Shown piece after piece: positions 44,458 to 53,073 of a stretch of 64,000 nt of DNA. The DNA is from a virus. Within the stretch, counting starts at the first letter, position 1; each line of letters opens with the position of its first letter. Both the position numbers and the translations under genes were made by a program. The DNA lies in IMG/VR virus record IMGVR_UViG_3300023174_000052, positions 62,001 through 126,000 of that record, one strand, 5' to 3'. The notes beneath the pieces were generated by a model. That model saw only the letters and a list, made by a program, of their open reading frames with translations, had not been told where the DNA came from and did no database searches.

Positions 44458-46743
44458 TTAACGATTTAATCCTGCCAAACGACCCCAGTTCTCTATCAAT
44501 AGATCGTCACGATCGCTTTTTACTTCGACAACTTGATCTCTAATTATATTTCTTATAGCTTTATCCAATCTAATTCTTAAATCGTCGCCCATTTCTTTTC
44601 TAACATCCTGAGTTATCGCGACGCCTGGTACGTTATCTTTGAATTTCTTTAAAATTTTCGCGATTGTTTCATCGTTCGGAGAATTATTAGGATCTTTTTT
44701 CTTCTTTTCTTCTGGTATATCGTTGATTAATGCTTTTAAACTAATTTTTTCTTTACCGCTGGTGGGTTTTTCTGATTCTGACGAGGCTTCCGACGCATTT
44801 ATCGCAGCTTCGATCCCGGCTTCAATGGACGCCTTGTCTGGTTCCGCGCCAGGTTGCTTAGCAGCCGCGACTGTTGCGACGATAGAAGCTGCTGCTCCTT
44901 CTGGGCCTTTTTCATGTGGATCTATATTTTTAATCTCACTGGGATTCTTTCTTAATTCTTCGATTTGTTTTTTTAGATCTTCGTTGTCTTTTATTAGTTT
45001 CTTTATAAGATCAAACAACTCTTTATCTTTTAATACGCTATCGACTTCTTTAGGACTAGGAGCACCACCGGCACTAGGCGAAGCTTCTTCTGGCGTTTCT
45101 GTCGGCACATCAGGTTGTTTCGGAGAAGGTCCTGATACATCTTGAAGTCTATTGATAAGTTCTTGAATCGCAGCTGCCCTCGACGTCTTTAATCCCTTCT
45201 TTTTTAACCAAAGAGACGTACCACCAACAACAGCAGCTCCTAGACCCAACCCAATCAACCAAGGCGCTGCAGCTGTACCTGCGGCGAGAATAGCAAGTCC
45301 CGTAGCTGTTATTGTAGTGCCCCCTTTCACGAGAACTTTTTTAATTACAGTACTACCAACAAACTTTATAGACTTCACTGTGACGAGAGCTAATTTCGAG
45401 TGATTCTTATATTTTGCTACTCCCCAAAATGCTTCTGCTGGTTTATTCAGGTTACTGGGATCGAATAACGTCGCCTTAAGTTCTGCAGCGCTTGAAGCGA
45501 GATTTTGTCCGCCTTTTTCCCAAGCAGTTTCCAATCCGCCATTCGATACTAAATTACCTGCTTTATCCCACCATCCTTCCTTAATACCCGCGGCTATAAT
45601 TTCCTTAGCGGTTGAGTGAGAATCGATTCCCTTTAATCCGTATGTAAGCCCAAGTTTTTGAAGTTCTTCTACTTTTTCTAAGACAGTTTGTGGAACTTCT
45701 TGTATTGTGTCAGGAGTTGTCGAAGAAAATAACCATTTTACTAACATTTTAAGAACGCCCATCTTGATCAAAAAACCAATCGCAGCAGCTGATAAACCTA
45801 ACGCGATTAATGCCTTTTCAATAGTTTGCGATTTATTTTGCTTAGTAGCGTCCGTATCTTCTCCCGCTTTTATGTCAAGAGATGAACCTTTTTTACCATC
45901 GCCAGCATCGTCAGATTCGCCACCCGAACCGTGGTATTGTCCACCACCAGCGCGTTCGTCGATTTGATCATCTTCATCCAAAACTTTACCTTCTGGTTCG
46001 TCGGTTTCAAACTTTTTATAAACAGCCGATAGTTTTTTGCTATGAAAATTCAACGCAGCACGGAGATCTTTAATAACTTCGTTAGCCATATCGGCTGTGA
46101 TTCCACCATTATCGGGACCTTTTTCTACAGCTGCAACTAAAGTATCATACATTATTGCGACTTTTGAAAGAGCGTGAATAAACACACCTTGTGCAGAAGT
46201 ATCAGCAGGTAGCTTATTTACTTTTATTGCATGTCTAACGTCGTCATCTTTGTCTATATTCGGAAACGAAGGATAATCTGCTTTTATACTATCGAATAAT
46301 TTTTTAACACTTTTATCAGCAGCTTGTTCGTATTTCGCCATTAATTCGTCGTACGCCTTTTCTGCTTCGTCAGCTTCTTTGTCGCCTAATATACCACGTT
46401 TAGCGTCATACATTGCATCGCCAACGCCACGGACAACTCTTTTGAACCAATTGCCAGTTTTCTTCCAGAATCCACCTTTTTTGTCTAATTTGTCACCGTC
46501 GCCTGACGTGTCGTATTCTAACAGTCGACGTTTACCTATGATAGAAAGTACTGTCGGTATTTTCGCAGGAAATCTTATACAATAATTTTCAACTAGTGAA
46601 GTACAAACGTAATCTATACCATAATTTTGAAACACGAATTTTGAAAATTGTGAATCATCCTCTTCGACTAAAATTCTCTTTTGTTCTGCGATAATCCATG
46701 GATCTCTAATCGAAAATAAAGTCTCTGTCAATAGTTGCGACAT
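44458..46743 (-). CDS. Head-module protein with membrane-type helices
   Basis: This 761-residue protein follows the capsid gene. Residues ~310-340 (ALIALGLSAAAIGFLI...MLVKWLF) and ~465-505 (GLAILAAGTAAAPWLIGLGLGAAVVGG) are hydrophobic enough to span membranes. Residues ~565-600 form a coiled coil (DLIKKLIKDNEDLKKQIEEL). The C-terminus ENWGRLAGLNR resembles the ends of the scaffold protein (DRWATLAGIK) and of a core protein (DNWASLAF). This shared tail suggests incorporation into the prohead core. An internal head protein that is injected with DNA is a possibility; that is inference. No enzymatic domain was recognised. Confidence 0.6.
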   Translation of the reverse strand: MSQLLTETLFSIRDPWIIAEQKRILVEEDDSQFSKFVFQNYGIDYVCTSLVENYCIRFPAKIPTVLSIIGKRRLLEYDTSGDGDKLDKKGGFWKKTGNWFKRVVRGVGDAMYDAKRGILGDKEADEAEKAYDELMAKYEQAADKSVKKLFDSIKADYPSFPNIDKDDDVRHAIKVNKLPADTSAQGVFIHALSKVAIMYDTLVAAVEKGPDNGGITADMANEVIKDLRAALNFHSKKLSAVYKKFETDEPEGKVLDEDDQIDERAGGGQYHGSGGESDDAGDGKKGSSLDIKAGEDTDATKQNKSQTIEKALIALGLSAAAIGFLIKMGVLKMLVKWLFSSTTPDTIQEVPQTVLEKVEELQKLGLTYGLKGIDSHSTAKEIIAAGIKEGWWDKAGNLVSNGGLETAWEKGGQNLASSAAELKATLFDPSNLNKPAEAFWGVAKYKNHSKLALVTVKSIKFVGSTVIKKVLVKGGTTITATGLAILAAGTAAAPWLIGLGLGAAVVGGTSLWLKKKGLKTSRAAAIQELINRLQDVSGPSPKQPDVPTETPEEASPSAGGAPSPKEVDSVLKDKELFDLIKKLIKDNEDLKKQIEELRKNPSEIKNIDPHEKGPEGAAASIVATVAAAKQPGAEPDKASIEAGIEAAINASEASSESEKPTSGKEKISLKALINDIPEEKKKKDPNNSPNDETIAKILKKFKDNVPGVAITQDVRKEMGDDLRIRLDKAIRNIIRDQVVEVKSDRDDLLIENWGRLAGLNR

Positions 46744-46793
46744 TAAAAACTCCGAAGTATACTCTCTATATATATCTGAACAAAATGCGCAAA

Positions 46794-46820
46794 TAAAAAG
46801 GGCCGCCCGAAGGCGGCCCC
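46794..46820 (-). terminator. Intrinsic terminator after major capsid gene
   Basis: GGGCCGCC (46800-46807 on plus) pairs with GGCGGCCC (46812-46819); on the minus strand the loop is TTCG, an extra-stable tetraloop, and TTTTTATTT follows. It lies just past the capsid stop codon, as expected for the most abundant virion protein. Confidence 0.93.
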
Positions 46821-46846
46821 AGAGGACCTAAAGTCCCAACATCAAA

Positions 46847-48721
46847 TTAGATGATGTTGAGATCGAGGATTGTGACCGTACCGTAGAAGTCGGCGCGAAC
46901 CATCTTCTTACCGTAACGGGTCATGACACCCTTACGAGGGGTGAAGTCTTCGGGAGCGAAGATGGTCGGAGTGACGATTAGCGGGACGTACGGAGCGTAC
47001 ACGTAACCGGTCTCGAGGTAAGAACCACCCTTGAAGCCGACGAGGACCTTATTACGTGGGAAGTAAGGATCCTTGTAAACGGTGAAGCGGTTGGAGAGCG
47101 AACCGATCTTCTCGGCGCCGATTGACATCGGTGAACCGACCTGGCCAGAGCCGTCGATCGAGTAGACAGGCTTATAAAGCACTGAGGCCTCGAGGATGGT
47201 GGCGACGTCAGGAGAGACGACGATGAAGTTCGCAGAACCGCGGAGAGTCTTGCGGTGGATTTCGTTCGCAACGTCGATAACGGTCTCGACGAGGGTCTCG
47301 TACCATTCACGGACGGTGCCGGTGAACGCAGGACCAGGTTGGACTGAAGAGCGTGCAATCTCAGCTCCAGAGGTCTTGTTGACGAACTTACCAGGAGCAC
47401 GTGACCAGTAGTAGTTCGCGCCAGCAGCCTGGGTGAGGAGGTCGTTGAGGATCTCGCGATCGAGCTCAAGGGCGATCTGCTCAGAAAGGATCTGGGTTAA
47501 CTCAACCTCGGCGTCCATTGAGTGGTACGCGTTGAGGTCCTGGGCGAGCTCTGGTGACCAACGAGCGCGGAGCTTACGGGTCTGAGCTGTAACGGCGAGA
47601 GATTCGATCTTGATGTCGATCTCGGGAATGGCGGGAGAAGGATCAACGCCGAAGTTAGATTCGAAAGAAGGAATCGTGAGGGTCGAACCAACACCAGCTT
47701 CGACATCGAGTAGTGAAGACTGGATGTACGACACTGAAAGATTCGCTTCCGCACCGTCGGTTGAAACTGGTGAACCAGAGACGACCATAAGAATTGAAGC
47801 GCCGGCAGAACCCGTCGCGACGAGCGGTGAAGGAGTGAATACCTTGGTAGTATTGTTCCAAACGCCGAGCTGATTCAAACGACGGACGTTAAGAATTCCC
47901 GCGCCGCCTTGGACCGTATCTGGAATAACGTTGATCTTCGTAGGAACGCCCGCGCCCGAAGCCTTAAAGAGCGAGAAGTCCTTGACCATCGTAGGATCAG
48001 CGTACGGTAGATTCGTGAATGGAATAACGTAGAAGTGGAACGCGCCACCCGCATCGATCAAATTGGCAAGACCAGGATCGAAACCAGTGAGGCGACCGTC
48101 GGTACCAGAAACGGATAGAGGAAGATCCTTCCACACACCGCCGTAATATGAACCAGTTGAAGTCGGCGTAACAGACGAAGCTGAAACGTGGACTCTGGAG
48201 AAACCAGAACCTGCGAGGTCGTACTGACCACCGGTTGCTGACGCACCAGCCTGGATGCTCTTGCCAAGTGGGTTACCGTAGATAGACGCGCCAGTTACGT
48301 AAGTAGCAGCCTGTCCCTTGGTACCGTCGATATCATTTGAACCGCCACGGTTAGTGCCATAGGAGTAATCTAGGTAGAAGAGGAGACCTGAGGGGAGGCT
48401 CATCGGTTGGATTGAAACGAGCTCGTTCGCAACGAGACCACCGAAAACACGGCGGACGATTGGGAACGCGATATTGGTGAAACCGCGGATATCACCACCA
48501 GCAGCAACTGAACCGCCGCCAGCGCCGAGGGAGTTAGCCTCGCGGAGGATCTGGGCGGTCTGGTTCTCGAGGAGGCGAGCCATATTTTCTTTGTTGACGC
48601 CGTCGAGGTTCTTGAGAAGACCGGTGCGTGACCACTTCTCAACGAGGCGCTTGTTCTCGGTACCGAGGTGACGCTCGCGAATTCCTTCGGCGAGCGTATC
48701 TAATGAAAATGAACGTGACAT
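46847..48721 (-). CDS. Major capsid protein (gp23-like)
   Basis: This 624-residue protein has the gp23 N-terminal region (LAEGIRERHLGTENKRLVEKW, then MARLLENQTAQILREANSLG), a central GGDIRGFTNIAFPIVRRVFGGLVANELVSIQPMSLPSGLLFYLDY, and the C-terminal IIDLN-type end (TVTILDLNII), all characteristic of T4-type HK97-fold capsid proteins. A likely maturation site for the S77 protease is L-R-E61|A62, matching the L/I-x-E rule; L-L-E52 is an alternative. The ATG follows AAAGGAGATAAAAAT. The gene has higher G+C wobble use than the neighbours, typical of very highly expressed genes. Confidence 0.96.
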   Translation of the reverse strand: MSRSFSLDTLAEGIRERHLGTENKRLVEKWSRTGLLKNLDGVNKENMARLLENQTAQILREANSLGAGGGSVAAGGDIRGFTNIAFPIVRRVFGGLVANELVSIQPMSLPSGLLFYLDYSYGTNRGGSNDIDGTKGQAATYVTGASIYGNPLGKSIQAGASATGGQYDLAGSGFSRVHVSASSVTPTSTGSYYGGVWKDLPLSVSGTDGRLTGFDPGLANLIDAGGAFHFYVIPFTNLPYADPTMVKDFSLFKASGAGVPTKINVIPDTVQGGAGILNVRRLNQLGVWNNTTKVFTPSPLVATGSAGASILMVVSGSPVSTDGAEANLSVSYIQSSLLDVEAGVGSTLTIPSFESNFGVDPSPAIPEIDIKIESLAVTAQTRKLRARWSPELAQDLNAYHSMDAEVELTQILSEQIALELDREILNDLLTQAAGANYYWSRAPGKFVNKTSGAEIARSSVQPGPAFTGTVREWYETLVETVIDVANEIHRKTLRGSANFIVVSPDVATILEASVLYKPVYSIDGSGQVGSPMSIGAEKIGSLSNRFTVYKDPYFPRNKVLVGFKGGSYLETGYVYAPYVPLIVTPTIFAPEDFTPRKGVMTRYGKKMVRADFYGTVTILDLNII

Positions 48722-48753
48722 ATTTTTATCTCCTTTAAGATAATAGAATTAAA

Positions 48754-50499
48754 TTACTTAATGCCTGCGAGTGTTGCCCAACGATCGACGACCACACCCT
48801 CATTTAGAGTGGTGCCAGCAGACGCCTTACCAACTGGACGGGAAGAACCACCAGCGGAGCGGACGCCCTCAGAGAGGGAACGGCCGTGCTTCGCGAGCGA
48901 CTCGGAGAGGCTTGAATAGAGGAGGTGCGCTTCGCGTAGATTCTTAGCAGAGTCTAGCGCCTCAACAATTGAACGGAACTGCTTGTCAGTGAGAGAAGAG
49001 CTCTGCATTAGCTTGTTCACATAGAGTAGCTTAGCATTAAAGAGTTTCTGCTCATTGAGCTGACGACCAAGCGCCTTGATCGCCTTTGCGGCCTCAGAGA
49101 GGCTGGACTTGAGTGCACGATTGCGACGTGACTCCTTAACTGATTCTTTTTTATCCGACTCATCTGACTCGTCGACCTCTTCGGCCTTCGATTCTGATTT
49201 ACCACGGCCGGCCTTTTTAGCTGCGCCACCTTCGTGCTTATTGAGCTTGGCGGGTGATTCGAACGCATCCTTACCAGCCTTACCGCCGCCGAAGTGGTGA
49301 GCCATGGCAGTCGCGCCGTTAGCGGCTTCACGTAGCGCGCGGAGACGACCGAGTTCACGACGAAGCATAGACTCATCGATTTCGAAGACCTGGCCTTCGT
49401 CCATGCCTTCTTCTTCCTCTTCGCCTTCGTACATTTCACCTTCGTCGGCCATGTCAACTTCGTAAGTCATACCTTCGTCGGCAGACTCGTCTTCTTCACC
49501 GGCGTCTTCTAAGGGTTCTTCGCCCATGTCTTCGCCGGCTTCGTCGCCACCGACTTGCGCTAGGATATCCTTGATTTGAGCCAACGCATCTTCTGCTGAC
49601 ATCTCTTCGCCGGCGGAGTCGTCGGCATCCATCTCGGTGTCATCGCCAGAATCATCATCACCGGCGTCCATCTCGACGTCGTCATCTTCGAATAGGTTTT
49701 CATTAATACCACGACGACCTTCTGATAGAAGGTTGCGGAGTAGGGTTTTAGTAGACATTTCAACAATCTCCTTTTCTATTTTGGTAAGTTCTCGCTTCGC
49801 GCTCTCCGCAAGGGGACCAGGAACTGAGTCCTTGATCTCTTGCTTAAGTCCAATCGCCTTGCGGAGTACCGCGTTGAACTCCTCGACGATACGACCGCCT
49901 GCGCGAAGCTTTTCGCGGCCATTGAGAGTGTCGAGTCCCCTCCTAATCATTTTAAGCTCAAGTTGAAGAGAGCGCGCCCTCTCAACAAGTGTACCGCGAC
50001 CATCGACAAGACGAATAAGATCTTGAACGTTAGATTCATCTAGATTTACTATTTTATCTAACTTCGAAGAAGTCTTCGTTCCCTTCTTAGATTCGGCAAC
50101 AGTCAATGTAACTTTTTTAACGCCTCTTGGAACCTTAATGTCGAGTCCGTCCGCAGAATCAACTGGCGCTGGTGTTGCGACGGGAGGAAGCGCACTAGTA
50201 CCTACCTCTTCGAAATCCTCGGCATCATCTTCGAGATGATCGACGTCGTCGGAAGTCGCTTCCATAGATGCGTCGCCGTCTTCTAGTTCGCCGTCAGAAT
50301 CTTGGGATAGAATCATATCAAGATCGTCATCGTTAACTTCCTCTTCTTCGCCTTCCCCTTCTAGAATTCTTTTCTCTAAGAGTGAACGAATCCTTGGCAT
50401 AACTGATTCGATGAGTTTGTCACGAGCTCGTTCCTCTGCCATTTTGACGAGGTCGTTTGCTTCATTAATAGCTTCTTGGTAAAGTTTGCCTGTTGACAT
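48754..50499 (-). CDS. Prohead core scaffolding protein (gp22-like)
   Basis: A TTG frame extends to 50541, but ATG 50497-50499 (MSTGKLYQEAINEANDLV) gives the natural start, 581 residues. It is very acidic (long D/E blocks ~80-115 and 280-380), helical, with K/E-rich linkers and repeated A-K-x-x-x-x-A-L helices near the end. It precedes the major capsid gene as T4 gp22 does. The C-terminus is VVVDRWATLAGIK; a similar W-x-x-L-A motif ends two other head-module proteins. Scaffold cores are degraded by the prohead protease; several L/I-x-E sites occur. Confidence 0.82.
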   Translation of the reverse strand: MSTGKLYQEAINEANDLVKMAEERARDKLIESVMPRIRSLLEKRILEGEGEEEEVNDDDLDMILSQDSDGELEDGDASMEATSDDVDHLEDDAEDFEEVGTSALPPVATPAPVDSADGLDIKVPRGVKKVTLTVAESKKGTKTSSKLDKIVNLDESNVQDLIRLVDGRGTLVERARSLQLELKMIRRGLDTLNGREKLRAGGRIVEEFNAVLRKAIGLKQEIKDSVPGPLAESAKRELTKIEKEIVEMSTKTLLRNLLSEGRRGINENLFEDDDVEMDAGDDDSGDDTEMDADDSAGEEMSAEDALAQIKDILAQVGGDEAGEDMGEEPLEDAGEEDESADEGMTYEVDMADEGEMYEGEEEEEGMDEGQVFEIDESMLRRELGRLRALREAANGATAMAHHFGGGKAGKDAFESPAKLNKHEGGAAKKAGRGKSESKAEEVDESDESDKKESVKESRRNRALKSSLSEAAKAIKALGRQLNEQKLFNAKLLYVNKLMQSSSLTDKQFRSIVEALDSAKNLREAHLLYSSLSESLAKHGRSLSEGVRSAGGSSRPVGKASAGTTLNEGVVVDRWATLAGIK

Positions 50500-50542
50500 T
50501 GCTTTCTCTGAACGCTCCAGATTAATAACTATACGCCACAAC

Positions 50543-51148
50543 TCATTTTCGTAACAAATTTAAGTCGTGATATGTTCTAACTATCCGTCTAATATTTGAA
50601 ACGGGATCATTATCGTCAAAAAAATCTTCTTCCCACGCTTGCGGAACGTCAACTAAACTTTGCAATGCGCTAGAATAGCCCTTTTTTGTTCCCTTAGTGT
50701 GTTGAATCGGTTTTTGTACCGCGTTCCAACTATTCGATCCACCGACAACAGCTTGCTTCCCAGCATACGCACGCGGTGACGCTACGATTGACCCATTAGA
50801 TGAATTTCTACCGATAGCTTCTCCGAACATATCGAACGGTGTAGCTGCTCCGACAAAATATTGATTGTCGACTGATCTCGCAGACAATGGATCCGAAGGG
50901 CCAATACTTCCTATTTTATTTCTAAATTCAGCCTGGTCCTTTGGATCTTCGACCGTCTCGTCTTCGACGTCTTCTAATTCATCGTCATCGACAGGACTTT
51001 TATATGGATATGTTGTCGCTGATTGTCTTGGGAAATGATTCTTTGGGCGCAAAATGCCGTAGCCTGCGCCCGTGTTCGCATCATAATTTGGAAAGTTAGC
51101 AGGTGAACTTAGCGCTTCCCATAAAGTTTTCTTATTTTTATGATGCAT
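50543..51148 (-). CDS. Head-module protein of unknown function
   Basis: This 201-residue protein starts HHKNKKTLWEALSSPANFPNYDANTGAGYGILRPKNHFPR, contains an acidic patch DDDELEDVEDETVEDP (~55-70) and ends with NIRRIVRTYHDLNLLRK. It overlaps the upstream gene by 11 bases and is followed 43 bases later by the scaffold start. Comparable small proteins lie between protease and scaffold genes in T4-like phages; a core or decoration role is possible, but no family is recognised. Confidence 0.6.
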   Translation of the reverse strand: MHHKNKKTLWEALSSPANFPNYDANTGAGYGILRPKNHFPRQSATTYPYKSPVDDDELEDVEDETVEDPKDQAEFRNKIGSIGPSDPLSARSVDNQYFVGAATPFDMFGEAIGRNSSNGSIVASPRAYAGKQAVVGGSNSWNAVQKPIQHTKGTKKGYSSALQSLVDVPQAWEEDFFDDNDPVSNIRRIVRTYHDLNLLRK

Positions 51149-51671
51149 TCGCCGTCGCGGGTGATTTACCAGGTACTAGTGGAAGTTCTTCTGGACCGTG
51201 CGACATTCTCTTAGAAGATTCGTAAGGATTTCTAGAAGGTGTCGTCGCATCCGTTGAATTACCATCGTTCGCTAGACTATTCGTAACTCTTGTTCCGAAT
51301 CCTTCCGGAGCAGGGCCCTGATCTGTAGGGTTCGATGAACCCGGACCTGGGGACATGGGATTCGGAAGGTACGGCGACGCAGGAAGCCCACCAGCTCCTG
51401 TTTCGACGCTTTCAAGATTTGGTGGACGACGTGATTCGCTAGAAGCATTAGCGCCGAAATCTCTATCGACAGTACCCGCCTGTAGATTTTCGACAACCTC
51501 ACCTTTTAATAATTTTTCTAAAGCATCTTTTTTAAAAGAGTTTATATCTCGTAAATGAAGACCAGGAGAATGAGGAAAAAGAGCATCAATCGTCGCTGAA
51601 TCAGACTTTCCAAGACCGCGAGCGGTTGCTTGTCCTAATTTTGTAATAGTTGGGTATTTATAAGATGACAT
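51138..51671 (-). CDS. Head-module protein rich in Pro, Gly and Ser
   Basis: This 177-residue protein starts at ATG 51669-51671 after AAAGGAG. The N-terminus SSYKYPTITKLGQATARGLG and a helical part (HLRDINSFKKDALEKLLKGEVVENL) are followed by about 90 low-complexity residues rich in Pro, Gly, Ser and Asn. It is placed in the head gene block between core proteins. The disordered C-terminal half suggests a flexible structural or core component; function unassigned. Confidence 0.6.
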   Translation of the reverse strand: MSSYKYPTITKLGQATARGLGKSDSATIDALFPHSPGLHLRDINSFKKDALEKLLKGEVVENLQAGTVDRDFGANASSESRRPPNLESVETGAGGLPASPYLPNPMSPGPGSSNPTDQGPAPEGFGTRVTNSLANDGNSTDATTPSRNPYESSKRMSHGPEELPLVPGKSPATANAS

Positions 51672-51701
51672 CCTATTCTCCTTTAGAGTTTAATTAAAAG
51701 C

Positions 51702-51992
51702 TTACTTCTTAAGTTGACGAACTGCGCGAGTTTTTGCTTCGCGAAGTTGCTTAAGCTTACGAAGTAAAGCCTTTTCATCGCGTTCCATCATCATAATTTG
51801 ATGTAGACGACGCTTTGCTTCCTTCACGGTGAAATCTTCAGGATCTTCTAACGCTTTGTCAGTGCCAAGTTCATCGGCTTCAAGCTCGACTGGATCGCTA
51901 ACAAATTCTTTAGCCTTTTCTCTGAGTACGCGATTACGCTCTTCGAGGACGATCTTGCGAAGAAGCGCGGGTGTTAATTTACGGACTGCCAT
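51702..51992 (-). CDS. Small basic/acidic helical core protein
   Basis: This 96-residue protein starts at ATG after GGAGGTAAAC. It is helical: a basic N-terminus (MAVRKLTPALLRKIVLEERNRVLREK), an acidic middle (DPVELEADELGTDKALEDPEDF) and a strongly basic C-terminus (LRKLKQLREAKTRAVRQLKK). Size, charge pattern and position among head genes suggest a prohead core component in the place of T4 gp67/gp68, without sequence evidence for homology. Confidence 0.6.
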   Translation of the reverse strand: MAVRKLTPALLRKIVLEERNRVLREKAKEFVSDPVELEADELGTDKALEDPEDFTVKEAKRRLHQIMMMERDEKALLRKLKQLREAKTRAVRQLKK

Positions 51993-52021
51993 GTTTACCT
52001 CCAGAGCGAAATGCTCTTATT

Positions 52022-52030
52022 TATGTATCA
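52022..52030 (-). promoter_or_regulatory. TGATACATA box before head-core gene
   Basis: Third intergenic copy of TGATACATA on the minus strand; the TGA is the stop codon of the preceding core gene and the following bases read AATAAGAG. It lies about 30 bases before the ATG of the 96-residue protein gene. An inverted repeat GAGCATTTCGCTC follows at 52006-52018. Confidence 0.4.
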
Positions 52031-52477
52031 AGCTCGCCCACGATTTGTCGCAGGAGAACCAAAAGCTAGCGAAGCCCAGTTGTCAGCGCCTTCGAATAAC
52101 GCTATAGGATCTACGCCGGTATCATTCACGTGAACGCTTCTCCCAGAATCAGCGGCTACTTGCTCGCGAAGTGTGGTAGAAGCAGTATCTTCAAAAATAG
52201 AAGCCATAACGGGATCGTTTGGTACTATATTTTCGACGACCTTCGAAGTAGTCTTTTGTCTTAAACTTGTTTCTGTCGTATTTTTCTTATCGACAACAGA
52301 TCGATGTTGACCTGCAGGTAGAACATAATCTAAAGCCCTTCGTCGAGGTTGTTGTTCGACGTTTTCTTTAACTTGCTGTCTAGCTGTAGGAGCTGCAACG
52401 CCTTCCATCAAAATTTCCAGAAGACATTCTTTAACAACTGCTTTTAATTCGCTTCTTTTCAATTTTTCTTCCCCCAA
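52028..52477 (-). CDS. Head-core protein with W-x-x-L-A C-terminal motif
   Basis: This 149-residue protein has an N-terminal charged helix (KLKRSELKAVVKECLLEILMEG), a basic, disordered centre and a C-terminal GADNWASLAFGSPATNRGRA. The D-x-W-x-x-L-A segment matches the C-termini of the scaffold and of the 761-residue protein. It overlaps the protease gene by 19 bases and precedes other core genes, so it is probably a prohead core protein. No family was recognised. Confidence 0.6.
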   Translation of the reverse strand: MGEEKLKRSELKAVVKECLLEILMEGVAAPTARQQVKENVEQQPRRRALDYVLPAGQHRSVVDKKNTTETSLRQKTTSKVVENIVPNDPVMASIFEDTASTTLREQVAADSGRSVHVNDTGVDPIALFEGADNWASLAFGSPATNRGRA

Positions 52478-53073
52478 TCGATAATATCATTAAAAATTCT
52501 ATCGATTCGGTCGTCCTTTGTAAAGACACGCTTCAATTCGGCAGGATCTATTTTTTTACCTTCAGCCATTAAAAATGCGCCGGGCGTTGAAGGCTCAGCG
52601 ACTACATCCCAACAGATAAGTTGAAAATCGTCTTGAACTACCTGCGAGTCTCCGTCCCTTTTAGTAGAACCTACACCGCGTGACGAAATTCCAAGCGTCA
52701 CGCCTGATTCTACAAGACTCTGTAATATTTTTCCACAAGGGGTATCAAGCAGCTCGACAGTACCATAACATACATCACCGTCCATATAAGCTTCTCTAAT
52801 AATGTGAGATACCTTCTTGAGTTCTACGACGGAAGAGTCAGGATGATCACATTCTCCAAGCGCGCGATTTTCTCGAATAAATTTTTGATAATTTCTAACT
52901 TCTCTTTCAAGAATCGGGCGAGGATAAACTCTACCATTTTGATTTAAGGTTTCTGATTTTTGGAGAATACCTTTCATGACAATTTTTCCACCGTTTTTAT
53001 CTCGGCTCTCCTTAATCATGTCTGGCGTGTAACTGAACTGTGTCCAGCTTGTCAATAACCTAACGTCCGCCAT
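52459..53073 (-). CDS. Prohead protease (gp21-like, S77)
   Basis: This 204-residue protein has the family order: KGILQKSETLNQNGRVYPRPIL, LGECDHPDSS with catalytic His77, VESGVTLGISSRGVGS with the nucleophile at Ser130/131, and QLICWDVVAEPSTPGAFL. T4 gp21 cleaves capsid and core proteins after L/I-x-E sequences during maturation. Its position between portal and scaffold genes matches T4 order. It overlaps the neighbouring genes by 14 and 19 bases. Confidence 0.93.
   Translation of the reverse strand: MADVRLLTSWTQFSYTPDMIKESRDKNGGKIVMKGILQKSETLNQNGRVYPRPILEREVRNYQKFIRENRALGECDHPDSSVVELKKVSHIIREAYMDGDVCYGTVELLDTPCGKILQSLVESGVTLGISSRGVGSTKRDGDSQVVQDDFQLICWDVVAEPSTPGAFLMAEGKKIDPAELKRVFTKDDRIDRIFNDIIDWGKKN

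Noticed and set aside
47196-48671. Several overlapping frames in both strands within the capsid gene
   Set aside because: They are by-products of the codon bias of the highly expressed capsid gene.
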